Of a stretch of 64,000 nt of DNA, positions 16,572 through 25,054 are shown piece after piece. The notes below the pieces were generated by a model that worked only from the letters and a program-made list of their open reading frames with translations, was not told the DNA's origin and did no database searches. The stretch is from Thermoanaerobacterium sp. CMT5567-10 (lineage in GTDB: Bacteria; Bacillota; Thermoanaerobacteria; Thermoanaerobacterales; Thermoanaerobacteraceae). The stretch spans positions 941,001 through 1,005,000 of the forward strand of contig NZ_CP130558.2 of NCBI RefSeq assembly GCF_030534315.2, written 5' to 3'. A program made the position numbers and the translations under genes. The number at the start of each line of letters is the position of its first letter. Position 1 is the first letter of the stretch.

Positions 16572-16643
16572 CCATCTAGTTAATCTTGTTTAAAATAAAA
16601 GCTTTGTGATCGATTATCGTCGCTTCCCGCAATATATTTTATT

Positions 16644-17687
16644 TTATAGCTCAATAGCTTTTCCTGTTTCGCTTGATTTAAACGCAGCTTCTATTATCGA
16701 GTAAACTCTTTTTACTTCATCTGGTTTTACTATAAGCTCTGCTTTTCCTTCGATCGTATCGCGGACATTTGCATAAAACTCTATCCACTCCGTATCTACA
16801 TTTGGAAGCTCAAAATGATCTTTTACTTCTTCCGGCCTCGGCGCAAATGTACGGGTCGGTCCTGCTGTTGTCTCTACTATTTCCGCATCAAATCTGTCGG
16901 CAAGCTTATTTAGCTTGACAATTTCGCCATGCCCTTCAAAATCATCTACTACCAATGTCCCTTTGTCTCCTCCAACAAACCATCTCGGTAACGGCTTTAG
17001 ACAAAATGTTCCAACTTCTATTTGTGCAGATAACCCATTGTCAAATTTCATCAATAGCTTGAAATAGTCGTCCACATCTTTGTTTAATACGCTAAATAGT
17101 TCAGCGTACACTCTAACTACTTTATTGGGAATCATATACAGAATCTGGTCTATAAGGTGGACACCCCAATCTAAAAGCATCCCACCGCCGCACTCTTTTT
17201 TATTCCTCCAACCGTAAATCAATCCACCTGCACCGTGTACTCTGCTTTCGATTGTATATACATCACCAATCATGCCTAATTCTATAGCCTTTTTTACTTT
17301 ATTAAAGTCTTTATCCCATCTGCGGTTTTGATGTACTGTAAATACTACATTATTCTTTCCTGCAGCCTCTATTATTTCATCTATTTCCTTCATCGACATT
17401 GCAACAGGCTTTTCAACTATGACATTCTTTCCAGCATTGGCTGATGCAACTGCAAGATCCTTATGCACATCGTTGGGAGTTGCGATTAATACAGTATTTA
17501 CTTCATCATCCTTTAAAAATTTATCCAACTTATCATATCCTCTAAGTCCAGCCTTTTTCGCTACATCGACTTGATATGCATCAATATCGTACGCCGCTAC
17601 TACATCAACACCTTTAACTTTTGGGGCATTTTTATGATGCCACATTCCCATGCCACCATAGCCTATTATTCCAAGTTTTATTGGCAT
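16644..17687 (-). CDS. Gfo/Idh/MocA-family oxidoreductase (1)
   Basis: NAD(P)-dependent sugar dehydrogenase-like protein, about 347 residues. The start is ATG 17687, after GGAGGTAGAAAG. It has a Rossmann fold with GIIGYGGMGMWHH (residues 5-17), the catalytic-Lys motif VEKPVAMS (about residues 90-97) and the D-x-x-x-H pair in MLLDWGVHLIDQ (about residues 175-186). It is last of the five-gene operon with two TIM-barrel isomerase-like proteins, a second oxidoreductase and a LacI regulator. Family is firm. Substrate unknown: inositol- or glucose-type oxidation, or C3 oxidation of a glycoside, would all fit. Confidence 0.88.
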   Translation of the reverse strand: MPIKLGIIGYGGMGMWHHKNAPKVKGVDVVAAYDIDAYQVDVAKKAGLRGYDKLDKFLKDDEVNTVLIATPNDVHKDLAVASANAGKNVIVEKPVAMSMKEIDEIIEAAGKNNVVFTVHQNRRWDKDFNKVKKAIELGMIGDVYTIESRVHGAGGLIYGWRNKKECGGGMLLDWGVHLIDQILYMIPNKVVRVYAELFSVLNKDVDDYFKLLMKFDNGLSAQIEVGTFCLKPLPRWFVGGDKGTLVVDDFEGHGEIVKLNKLADRFDAEIVETTAGPTRTFAPRPEEVKDHFELPNVDTEWIEFYANVRDTIEGKAELIVKPDEVKRVYSIIEAAFKSSETGKAIEL

Positions 17688-17763
17688 CTTTCTACCTCCT
17701 ATTGTGATTAAATAAAAACATTTTATAGACAAGTAGACTCGACTACTTGCCTATGTGAAGTAT

Positions 17764-18684
17764 TTATATGAATTGTTTTAAATGATCATACCCTAATTTC
17801 AATCCCTCTTTGACTTTTTCCTCGCTGCCTTCATACAGTGGGTCTTCATGCTCAATGCTTATAACGCCATCGTAACCTATGTCTTTTAGCGCCTTTATAA
17901 ATCTATCCCAATCTACTTGGCCAAGACCTGGCATTCTAAACCTCCAATAACCCGTTTCACCTTTTTTAGGAAACTGTCTATTAAATACCCCGTACCATTC
18001 AAGCTTATCCTTAAAGATTTCAGCGTCTTTCGCATGAACGTGAAATATCCTGTCCTTAAACGCTGGAACAACTTTTAAATAATCTATAAGCTGAAATAAA
18101 AGATGCGATGGATCTAAGTTGAGCCCAAAATTCATAGATGGTATCCTTCTAAACATCTCTTCCCAAAGCTCAGGAGTAAATGATATTGTTCCTGGAAGTC
18201 CTTCTTTCTGCCAGCCTTCCATAGGGCAATTCTCAATTATAATCTTTACACCTTTGCTCTCTGCATAACCAACAATGTCGCCAAACACTTTTTCAAATTC
18301 ATCAAAATTCTCCTTCAAATTTTTATTGGGATCTCTCCCTATAAAAGTTCCAACCATAGATGTACCTAACATAACTGCAGCATCAATGCATTTCTTAGTG
18401 TGATTATTTATATAAGCTCTTTTTTCAGAATCTGGATCCAAGTTGTTGTCGTAATAAGCCAAAGATGATATAGATAGACCATAATCCTTCATGTATTTCT
18501 TTATCTCTTCAGCTTTTTCTTCTGTCAATGTTTCAACATCTATATCACAGCTAGAGTAATCTCTGCTGTTTACCTGTGGCCAACAAGCAATTTCTAAAGA
18601 TTTAAACCCATTTTCCGATGCCCACTTCGCTTTGTCCTTAAGCTCCATATTTCCAAGGCATACTGTTAAAAATCCAAGATGCAT
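17764..18684 (-). CDS. TIM-barrel sugar isomerase/epimerase-like protein (1)
   Basis: AP_endonuc_2 superfamily TIM barrel, 306 residues. The start is ATG 18684 after GGAGAG; the GTG at 18702 lies over the preceding stop and before the ribosome binding site. Metal-site candidates are visible: IIIENCPMEGW (Glu, about residue 157), LDPSHLLFQ (Asp/His), HVHAKDAE (His pair, about residue 217) and ISIEHEDPLYEG (Glu, about residue 280). This pattern is typical of xylose-isomerase-like epimerases and of the related 3-oxo-glycoside beta-eliminating lyases. It is encoded between an oxidoreductase and a second member of the same superfamily. Precise reaction unknown. Confidence 0.85.
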   Translation of the reverse strand: MHLGFLTVCLGNMELKDKAKWASENGFKSLEIACWPQVNSRDYSSCDIDVETLTEEKAEEIKKYMKDYGLSISSLAYYDNNLDPDSEKRAYINNHTKKCIDAAVMLGTSMVGTFIGRDPNKNLKENFDEFEKVFGDIVGYAESKGVKIIIENCPMEGWQKEGLPGTISFTPELWEEMFRRIPSMNFGLNLDPSHLLFQLIDYLKVVPAFKDRIFHVHAKDAEIFKDKLEWYGVFNRQFPKKGETGYWRFRMPGLGQVDWDRFIKALKDIGYDGVISIEHEDPLYEGSEEKVKEGLKLGYDHLKQFI

Positions 18685-18698
18685 AATTTTATCTCTCC

Positions 18699-19433
18699 TC
18701 ACATTTTTTTGATATTGTTAAAGCTTATTTTAGCACTTTCAATAGGCTGTCTTTTGCATATATCCTGTTCGACTATAAACCACTCAACACCAGCCTCTAT
18801 TGATGCACTTATTATATCTTCAATATTCATAGTTCCTTCGCCAATTTCTGCAAAGTCCCTCGTATCACTTTCCATGTCCTTTAAATGAACCAATGGCACT
18901 CTTCCACTGTACTTTTTAATGTACTTAACAGGATCTTCACCTGCATACTTAACCCAATACGTGTCTATCTCCGCTTTTAAAAATTCTGAATCAGTATTTT
19001 CATAAATTAGATCTAATCCATATTCGCCATCAAATTTTACAAATTCATGGTTATGGTTGTGATAGCAAAAAATCAATCCTTTATCGGCACATTTTTCTCC
19101 AATTTCATTGAAAAGTTTTGAGGCTTCGATGAAATCATCTTTTGTTTCGTATTTATTCCAGGGGCATACAATGTATTTATTTCCTATTTCCAAATTGTAC
19201 TCTATTTCTTCGTTAAGTCTATTTTTTAAAATTTCTAATCCTATGTGACTTCCAGTAGGAATTAATCCAAGACGTTCAAGGTGTTTTTTTAGTTCTGATG
19301 CCTTTAGGCCACCATATCCAGCAAATTCAACACCTTTATATCCTATTTCAGCAACTTTTTCTAAAGTCCCTATAAAATCTTCTTTCATCTCATTTCTTAA
19401 GGTATAAAGCTGTAATGACAAAGGTATATCCAT
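18699..19433 (-). CDS. TIM-barrel sugar isomerase/epimerase-like protein (2)
   Basis: A second, shorter AP_endonuc_2 TIM barrel, 244 residues. ATG 19433 follows GGGTGATTTAT; GTG 19442 is also possible. Motifs include IPLSLQLYTLRNEM at the N-terminus, FCYHNHNHEF (about residue 128), EIDTYWVKYAG (about residue 158), LVHLKDM (about residue 182) and WFIVEQD (about residue 225): the His/Glu/Asp positions expected for a divalent-metal site. It is 14 bases from the next gene and 10 bases from the upstream oxidoreductase, so it is cotranscribed. YcjR/IolE-like 3-keto-sugar epimerase or lyase activity is plausible from context. Confidence 0.85.
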   Translation of the reverse strand: MDIPLSLQLYTLRNEMKEDFIGTLEKVAEIGYKGVEFAGYGGLKASELKKHLERLGLIPTGSHIGLEILKNRLNEEIEYNLEIGNKYIVCPWNKYETKDDFIEASKLFNEIGEKCADKGLIFCYHNHNHEFVKFDGEYGLDLIYENTDSEFLKAEIDTYWVKYAGEDPVKYIKKYSGRVPLVHLKDMESDTRDFAEIGEGTMNIEDIISASIEAGVEWFIVEQDICKRQPIESAKISFNNIKKM

Positions 19434-19443
19434 ATAAATCACC

Positions 19444-20529
19444 CTATTCGTTAAAATATACTGGCTTACCAGTCTTTGAAGATGTGTATATAGCCTCTAA
19501 TATCTGTGATACTACATATGCCTCTTCTGGCTTTACAACAGGTTCCGTATTGTTGATGATACTTTCTATCCACAACCTTGCCTCTAAGTCAGCAGCATCT
19601 TCTGCCTTTCCTTCGTAAAATGCCACACCACCTGAACTTAAATCGATTTTTGTAGTGTACAATCGTCCATTCATCTCTCCATTGATTCTAAGCCCATCTT
19701 TCATGTCTGCTCCACCTTCTGTCCCGCACAACGTCGTCTTTGCTTCATCCACATCAAGGGAATTTAAAGCCCAGCTTGACTCAAGTATAATCGTTGCACC
19801 ATTTTCCATGGTTATAAAGCCAAAAGCCGAATCTTCAACGGTAAATTTATCCGGGTCCCATGGTCCCCAAGCATTTGCTGCATTTCTTCTTTCTGCCAGT
19901 TTATGATAAGTATTGCCAACAACGTATTTAGGCTTATAGTTATTCATCATCCATAATGTAAGATCAAGAGCATGTGTCCCTATATCGATTAACGGGCCTC
20001 CTCCTTGCTCTTCTTCGTTTAAAAATACTCCCCATGTAGGAACAGCACGGCGTCTTATTGCATGTGCTTTTGCAAAGTATATTTCTCCAAGTACACCATC
20101 TCGACACAATTTATGTAAATATTGTGAGTCAGGTCTAAAACGGTTTTGATATCCTATAGTCAATTTCTTCCCTGTCTTTTTTGCTGCATCTAGCATTCTC
20201 TTTGCATCACTAGCAGTCTTTGCCATTGGTTTCTCACACATTACGTGTTTCCCAGATTCCAATGCATCAACCGTTATATCAGCATGTGACTTATTTGGAG
20301 TGCAAACATGTACCACATCAATCGTCTTATCTTCCAGCAGTTTTCTATAATCCTTATAAGTTTTTGCACCATCTACGCCGTAGTCTTTCGCAGCTTTTAA
20401 TGCTCTTTCTTCATCATCATCACAAAACGCCACCATCTCGACATTTTTTAACTTTGATAATGCTGGCATATGTTTTCCACTGGCTATGCCACCACATCCT
20501 ATTATTCCAACTCTAACTTTTTCTCCCAC
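19444..20529 (-). CDS. Gfo/Idh/MocA-family oxidoreductase (2)
   Basis: NAD(P)-dependent oxidoreductase of 361 residues. GTG start at 20529 after GAAGGAGGAATTTTT. It has dinucleotide motif GIIGCGGIASGKHMP (residues 8-22), catalytic MCEKPMAKT (about residues 94-102) and GPLIDIGTHALDLTLWMM (about residues 177-194), which carries the conserved Asp and His. First enzyme gene after the lacI gene, from which it is separated by 14 bases. Together with the second oxidoreductase and two TIM-barrel proteins it may convert a sugar through a keto intermediate. Substrate not deducible. Confidence 0.88.
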   Translation of the reverse strand: MGEKVRVGIIGCGGIASGKHMPALSKLKNVEMVAFCDDDEERALKAAKDYGVDGAKTYKDYRKLLEDKTIDVVHVCTPNKSHADITVDALESGKHVMCEKPMAKTASDAKRMLDAAKKTGKKLTIGYQNRFRPDSQYLHKLCRDGVLGEIYFAKAHAIRRRAVPTWGVFLNEEEQGGGPLIDIGTHALDLTLWMMNNYKPKYVVGNTYHKLAERRNAANAWGPWDPDKFTVEDSAFGFITMENGATIILESSWALNSLDVDEAKTTLCGTEGGADMKDGLRINGEMNGRLYTTKIDLSSGGVAFYEGKAEDAADLEARLWIESIINNTEPVVKPEEAYVVSQILEAIYTSSKTGKPVYFNE

Positions 20530-20543
20530 AAAAATTCCTCCTT

Positions 20544-21536
20544 CTATTTTACAGTAGACTGCCTTATTATAAGTTCATGCTCTAAAACTATATTCTCTCT
20601 ATACCCCCCTTTATTTTTTATTTGCTTTATAAGCAACTCCATTGCCGTACAACCGATATCGTATTTAGGCTGGGACACCGTTGTAAGAGATGGATTGTAC
20701 ATTGGAGCAAAACTTATGTTATCAAATCCAACTATAGCAATATCATCAGGAACTTTCAGCCCATTTTCATAACATGCTTTTATAGCACCTATTGCCATGA
20801 TATCCGATATGGCAAATATTGCTGTTATTTCTTTAAAATCATTTAAGAGACTTTGTGCTGCTCTGAAGCCGCTTTTAAATGAATAATCACCATACCGGAT
20901 GTAATCAGTATTAAATTCAATTCCAGAGTCCTCCAAAGCTTTTTTATATCCTGCTTCTCTGTGCTTCGTCGACAGAAAATTATTCTTACAGCTTATAAAC
21001 CCTATATTTTTATGTCCCAATCCTATCAAGTGTTTTACCGCTTTATATGATGCTTTGTAGTTATCTATAGACACATGTGAAACATTAGCACCTTCCTTGT
21101 ATTCGCAGCACTGCACAACTGCATATTTTTCTCCTATGTCATTAAGCTCTTCCTCATCAATCTCAGGAGCCATAAAAATAACTCCATCAGAAAGCTTATT
21201 TTTTAAAAGCTCTAAATACATCCTTTCTCTCTCAATATCAGAATCAGTGTTGCAAAGCATTACACCATATCCATTTTTTTGTGCCACATCTTCTATTCCT
21301 TTAACTATTCTGGCATAGAATGGATTTGATATTGCAGGAAGCAGCACAAGTACCATCTTTGTTTCCATTCTACGCAGATTTCTGCCTAAAAGATTGGGGT
21401 TGTAGTTTAGTCTTTTTATCACAGACAAAACTTTTTCTCTAGTTTCATCTGAAACGCCAGGTTTGTTATTAAGGACTCTTGATATTGTAGCAACTGAAAC
21501 ACCAGCTTCTTTTGCAACATCTTTTATCGTTATCAT
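20544..21536 (-). CDS. LacI-family transcriptional regulator of the oxidoreductase operon
   Basis: GalR-LacI repressor, 330 residues. ATG 21536 follows AAGGAG, giving MITIKDVAKEAG; longer frames lack a ribosome binding site. Helix-turn-helix at residues 3-22 (TIKDVAKEAGVSVATISRVL), hinge NPNLLGRNLRR, then the ligand domain (SNPFYARIVKGIEDVAQ, DDIAIVGFDN). It is first in the leftward operon. Two upstream sites with a GTAA-N4-TTAC core (21549-21560 and 21625-21636) are probable operators. One of them matches the operator of the other LacI gene in this window at 11 of 12 bases. Confidence 0.9.
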   Translation of the reverse strand: MITIKDVAKEAGVSVATISRVLNNKPGVSDETREKVLSVIKRLNYNPNLLGRNLRRMETKMVLVLLPAISNPFYARIVKGIEDVAQKNGYGVMLCNTDSDIERERMYLELLKNKLSDGVIFMAPEIDEEELNDIGEKYAVVQCCEYKEGANVSHVSIDNYKASYKAVKHLIGLGHKNIGFISCKNNFLSTKHREAGYKKALEDSGIEFNTDYIRYGDYSFKSGFRAAQSLLNDFKEITAIFAISDIMAIGAIKACYENGLKVPDDIAIVGFDNISFAPMYNPSLTTVSQPKYDIGCTAMELLIKQIKNKGGYRENIVLEHELIIRQSTVK

Positions 21537-21548
21537 AACAACTCCTTC

Positions 21549-21560
21549 GTAATTGATTAC
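21549..21560. promoter_or_regulatory. LacI operator candidate, proximal
   Basis: GTAATTGATTAC, symmetric except for the central pair, lies 12 bases upstream of the lacI start codon and overlaps the leader. The core is GTAA-N4-TTAC. Confidence 0.6.
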
Positions 21561-21620
21561 TATGTAGTTTAGGTGAATTTTTAGGAATAATAACTTATTT
21601 TTCACTACTGCAAAAACAAT

Positions 21621-21640
21621 TTACGTAACGGATTACATAA
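21621..21640. promoter_or_regulatory. LacI operator candidate, distal
   Basis: TTACGTAACGGATTACATAA is symmetric at 14 of 20 positions and contains the same GTAA-N4-TTAC core (21625-21636) as the proximal site 76 bases away. Confidence 0.6.
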
Positions 21641-21771
21641 CAATAGTAAAACAGATTTTGCCATAAGTCAATCCCAATAATTTATCTAGATATTTGATTT
21701 AGAATGATATACAACATCTATCATCGAATTTCTTCAAAATACTTCTATTTTATACTAAAACCGAGATTGTC

Positions 21772-21808
21772 TCAAAATGAAAAGCCATGCCGCTTTAAGC
21801 ATGACTTT
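21772..21808 (-). terminator. terminator of the hprK-to-ligase gene group
   Basis: Stem AAAGCCATGC (21781-21790) with GCATGACTTT (21799-21808), one mismatch, and 8-base loop. The minus-strand continuation is TTTTCATTTTG. It follows the acyl-CoA ligase stop. Confidence 0.75.
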
Positions 21809-21824
21809 CAAGTTTTCTATTAAT

Positions 21825-23297
21825 TTATTTGAGAAGTTTTTTCATGACTTTACCTGTTGGGCTCTTTGGAAGCTCATTTACAAACTCGAATATTTTAGGT
21901 ATCTTATATTTTGCCAATTTGTCGTGCAAAAAGCTTTGCAGCTCTTTTCTGTCTGCAGTCTTTCCATCCTCTAGCACGATAAATGCCTTTACTTCCTCAC
22001 CCTTATATTTATCGCCTACTCCAATTACTGCAGCCTCTTTTACTGCAGGGTGCTCCATAAGTGCTTCTTCTACTTCTCTGGGATATACATTGAACCCGCC
22101 CAAGATAATCATGTCTTTCAGTCTATCAACTATGTAATAATATCCATCTTCGTCTTTCTTCGCAAGGTCACCCGTATGAAGCCATCCATTTCTCAAAGTT
22201 TTTGCTGTCTCCTCAGGCATATTATGATATCCTACCATTATGTTGGAGCCTTTTAAAATAAGCTCACCTACCTCGCCAACTGACACCTCATTGTCGTCTT
22301 CATCTACTATCTTAGCTTCATTGCATGGAAGAGGTAGCCCTATAGAGCCTGGCTTCCTTATTTCATCAGCTCCAAGGGGATTCAGTAATGCTACAGGCGC
22401 AGCCTCTGACAATCCATAACCTTCAACAAGCGGAAAATTAAATTTCTCTTCAAATCCCCTTTGTATCTCCGGTGCTAACGGCGCACCACCTGAAATAGCA
22501 AGCCTCAATGCTTTAAATTGACCTTTTTCTACCATTCTTATTAAAAATGCAAAGATAGATGGCACACCGCAAAATACTGTTATATCTTCATTTAAAAGTG
22601 TTTCCAATGTGTCTTTGGGCATAAAGCTGTCCTTTATAGTTACAGTACTTCCAAGATAAAATGCAAGCAGCACATTTACAGCCCAAGAAAAGCTGTGAAA
22701 AAGCGGCAACACACATAAAAAGTTGTCACTTGGACCAAGATCCGATATTTCATCCATCGCAACAACATCTGCTTCAAAATTTTTATGTGTAAGCATTGCA
22801 CCTTTAGGTTTACCAGTTGTACCAGATGTATAAAGATATGTACATACATCATCATCATTTATTTCTACAGGAACGTAATTAGTGTGTTTCATTATTTTTT
22901 TCTTTGTATCGTCGTTTAAAACAACTACATTTTTTAAATTTAGCTTACTAAATGCTGAAGTATCTACATTTTTAAGTACAACAGGATGAACTACAATAGT
23001 GTTTGCACCAGATTCCATCACAACATACTGTATTTCTTCCATTGTATACATAAGATTTAATGGAATTGTTATAGCACCAGCCTTTGCCGATCCTAAATAT
23101 GCAAAGATAAATTCAGGACAGTTAGGCATGCTAAGTATTACTTTGTCACCCTTCTTAACACCCAGTGATTGCAGGTAAGCTGCATAGCTATCGACGTATT
23201 TTGGCAACTCACCATATGTAATTATTTCATCTTTAAATTTTATTGCAACATGATCTTTTAATTTTGTATTTCTTTCGTAAAATTCATATATCTTCAC
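21825..23297 (-). CDS. AMP-forming acyl-CoA ligase (fatty-acid type)
   Basis: ANL-superfamily adenylate-forming ligase, 490 residues. The start is GTG 23297 after AAGGGG; upstream codons overlap the ROK gene. Motifs: P-loop YTSGTTGKPKGAMLTH (about residues 159-174), YGLSEAAP, GWLHTGDLAKKDEDGYY with the hinge Asp, RLKDMIILGG, and the terminal catalytic Lys in KSPTGKVMKKLL. It activates a carboxylic acid as acyl-AMP and then acyl-CoA in the cytoplasm. Long-chain fatty acid is the usual annotation for this subgroup (FadD/LcfB-like) but the substrate is not defined here. It lies 16 bases downstream of the ROK kinase gene. Confidence 0.88.
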   Translation of the reverse strand: MKIYEFYERNTKLKDHVAIKFKDEIITYGELPKYVDSYAAYLQSLGVKKGDKVILSMPNCPEFIFAYLGSAKAGAITIPLNLMYTMEEIQYVVMESGANTIVVHPVVLKNVDTSAFSKLNLKNVVVLNDDTKKKIMKHTNYVPVEINDDDVCTYLYTSGTTGKPKGAMLTHKNFEADVVAMDEISDLGPSDNFLCVLPLFHSFSWAVNVLLAFYLGSTVTIKDSFMPKDTLETLLNEDITVFCGVPSIFAFLIRMVEKGQFKALRLAISGGAPLAPEIQRGFEEKFNFPLVEGYGLSEAAPVALLNPLGADEIRKPGSIGLPLPCNEAKIVDEDDNEVSVGEVGELILKGSNIMVGYHNMPEETAKTLRNGWLHTGDLAKKDEDGYYYIVDRLKDMIILGGFNVYPREVEEALMEHPAVKEAAVIGVGDKYKGEEVKAFIVLEDGKTADRKELQSFLHDKLAKYKIPKIFEFVNELPKSPTGKVMKKLLK

Positions 23298-23313
23298 ATT
23301 AAAACCCCTTTTC

Positions 23314-24249
23314 TTAGAGAATTGCCGCACCTATTATTCCTGCGTCATTTCCAAGCTCAGCTTTTCTAATGTCAGCATACGGCAGATCCTTGAATAATAT
23401 ATTTTTACTTACTTCTTCTTTAAGCGGCTTTAAAAGAAAATCTCCAGCATTAGCGACACCGCCACCGATTATTATAACTTCTGGATCAAGTATATTTATA
23501 ATGTTCACAATTCCCATTGCAAGATACTTCACATAATCATTGAAAATCATCATAGCTGCTTCATCAAATTGTTTTGCAGCATCAATGACATTTTTAGCTG
23601 TAATAGACTCTATTTCACCGCCTGCCAGTTTCAAGATAAGTGAATTGCTGTCCTTCATTGCAACCTTCTTGCCTTCTCTGATGAGAGCCGTTGCAGACGC
23701 ATACGTCTCAAAACAGCCAATTTTGCCACAATTGCACATAACGCCATTGTCCCCTAAAACGATGTGCCCAAGCTCTGGCGCAAAATGGTGTGCGCCATTA
23801 AACACTTTTCCATTTAATATGAATCCTGAGCCAACACCAGTTCCTAAAGTTATAGTGACAGATGAATTTGTTCCTTTTCCTGCTCCAAATATTCCTTCTG
23901 CCAGTGCAGCAACATTTGCATCATTGTCCATATTTATAGGTATATCGATGTATTTATGTATTTCCTTTACCAACGGAACTTTTGTCCAATAAAGATTTAC
24001 AGCTCTTAAAACAATACCTTTTTCGTTATCTGCAACGCCGGGAACACCAATCCCCATAGACTCTACATCTGAAATATCAAGACCACATCTTTTTATTAAT
24101 TCCAATGAAATTTCTGTAATGTCTTTTGCGATTGCAGCATAGCCTCTTTTAGGCTCTGCAGGTCTCGAACCCATTGCCATTATTTTGCCTTTTTCATTGA
24201 CTAATCCTACAGCTATGTTTGTTCCACCAATATCGACGCCAATTCTCAT
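23314..24249 (-). CDS. ROK-family glucokinase
   Basis: ATP-dependent cytoplasmic sugar kinase, most likely glucokinase, 311 residues. It has the phosphate-binding motif DIGGTNIAVGLVNEKG (residues 5-20), ITLGTGVGSGFILNG (about residues 132-146), catalytic-base region NMDNDANVAALAEG, and the ROK zinc motif CNCGKIGCFETYAS (about residues 172-185). It would phosphorylate free glucose from beta-glucoside or oligosaccharide cleavage, feeding glycolysis. It stands in a leftward gene group with HPr kinase and a PHP phosphoesterase. Glucose specificity is inferred from family and context. Confidence 0.9.
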   Translation of the reverse strand: MRIGVDIGGTNIAVGLVNEKGKIMAMGSRPAEPKRGYAAIAKDITEISLELIKRCGLDISDVESMGIGVPGVADNEKGIVLRAVNLYWTKVPLVKEIHKYIDIPINMDNDANVAALAEGIFGAGKGTNSSVTITLGTGVGSGFILNGKVFNGAHHFAPELGHIVLGDNGVMCNCGKIGCFETYASATALIREGKKVAMKDSNSLILKLAGGEIESITAKNVIDAAKQFDEAAMMIFNDYVKYLAMGIVNIINILDPEVIIIGGGVANAGDFLLKPLKEEVSKNILFKDLPYADIRKAELGNDAGIIGAAIL

Positions 24250-24277
24250 GTTATCTTTCCCCCTGTTGAATAAATCT

Positions 24278-24994
24278 TTACAGCTTTCCCTTGTTCTTTA
24301 AGTATTCTTTAAATTTATCTACATTTGTATTTAATATAAGACTTTCATTTAAATTAGCTTTTTCTATTACTTCCAATGCTTTGTCAAACCTGCCTACATC
24401 AAATGATATGTGTGCATCGCTTCCAACACAAATCTTGACATTTTTTTCTGCAGCCTTCTTGGCGATTAATAAACAGTTGTCGTAGCTTCCAACTCTAGAT
24501 GAAACAAAAGAGCTGTTATTAATCTCAATGCATGTATCATATTCTTTTGCTGCATCAAGAACCCTGTCAACATCAATCTCGAAAATAGGATTTCCTGGGT
24601 GTCCAATTATATCTACGTATGGATTTTTCATTGCATTTATAATCGCTTCAGTATTTGAATCTATATCCCGATAAGGAAAACATACATCATGAAGGCTGGC
24701 AATAACCACATCCAATCTTTTTAAAATTTCTTCCGGAATGTCAAGGCTCCCATCTCTGTCCACTATATTAGCTTCAACACCTTTCAATATTTCTACACCG
24801 TCTATCTCTTTAGGCATGACTTTTAAATTTCCAAAGTGAAAAATATGAGGTCCTCCCGGCATCTTAGGACCATGATCCGTCATACAAATAAGCTTTAAAC
24901 CTTTCTTTGAAGCCTCTTTTGCATTTTCCATTATCGTGCCGTACGCATGACCGCTTGCTACTGTATGTGTATGTGTGTCAAGTAAAAGATTCAT
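24278..24994 (-). CDS. PHP-domain phosphatase (YcdX-like)
   Basis: PHP-superfamily metal-dependent phosphoesterase, 238 residues, the usual length for single-domain YcdX-type proteins. Metal ligands visible: DTHTHTVASGHAYG (residues 6-19), MTDHGPKMPGGPH (about residues 38-50), VIASLHD (about residue 92), DIIGHPGNP (about residue 133) and VGSDAHISFDVG (about residue 197). It acts in the cytoplasm on an unknown phosphate ester. The neighbouring hprK gene suggests a link to sugar-phosphate metabolism, but this is only context. Confidence 0.88.
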   Translation of the reverse strand: MNLLLDTHTHTVASGHAYGTIMENAKEASKKGLKLICMTDHGPKMPGGPHIFHFGNLKVMPKEIDGVEILKGVEANIVDRDGSLDIPEEILKRLDVVIASLHDVCFPYRDIDSNTEAIINAMKNPYVDIIGHPGNPIFEIDVDRVLDAAKEYDTCIEINNSSFVSSRVGSYDNCLLIAKKAAEKNVKICVGSDAHISFDVGRFDKALEVIEKANLNESLILNTNVDKFKEYLKNKGKL

Positions 24995-25054
24995 CAGAAT
25001 TTACATCCCCTTCATATGTAAGAAATTCAATACGATTGCTACAACAATTATATT

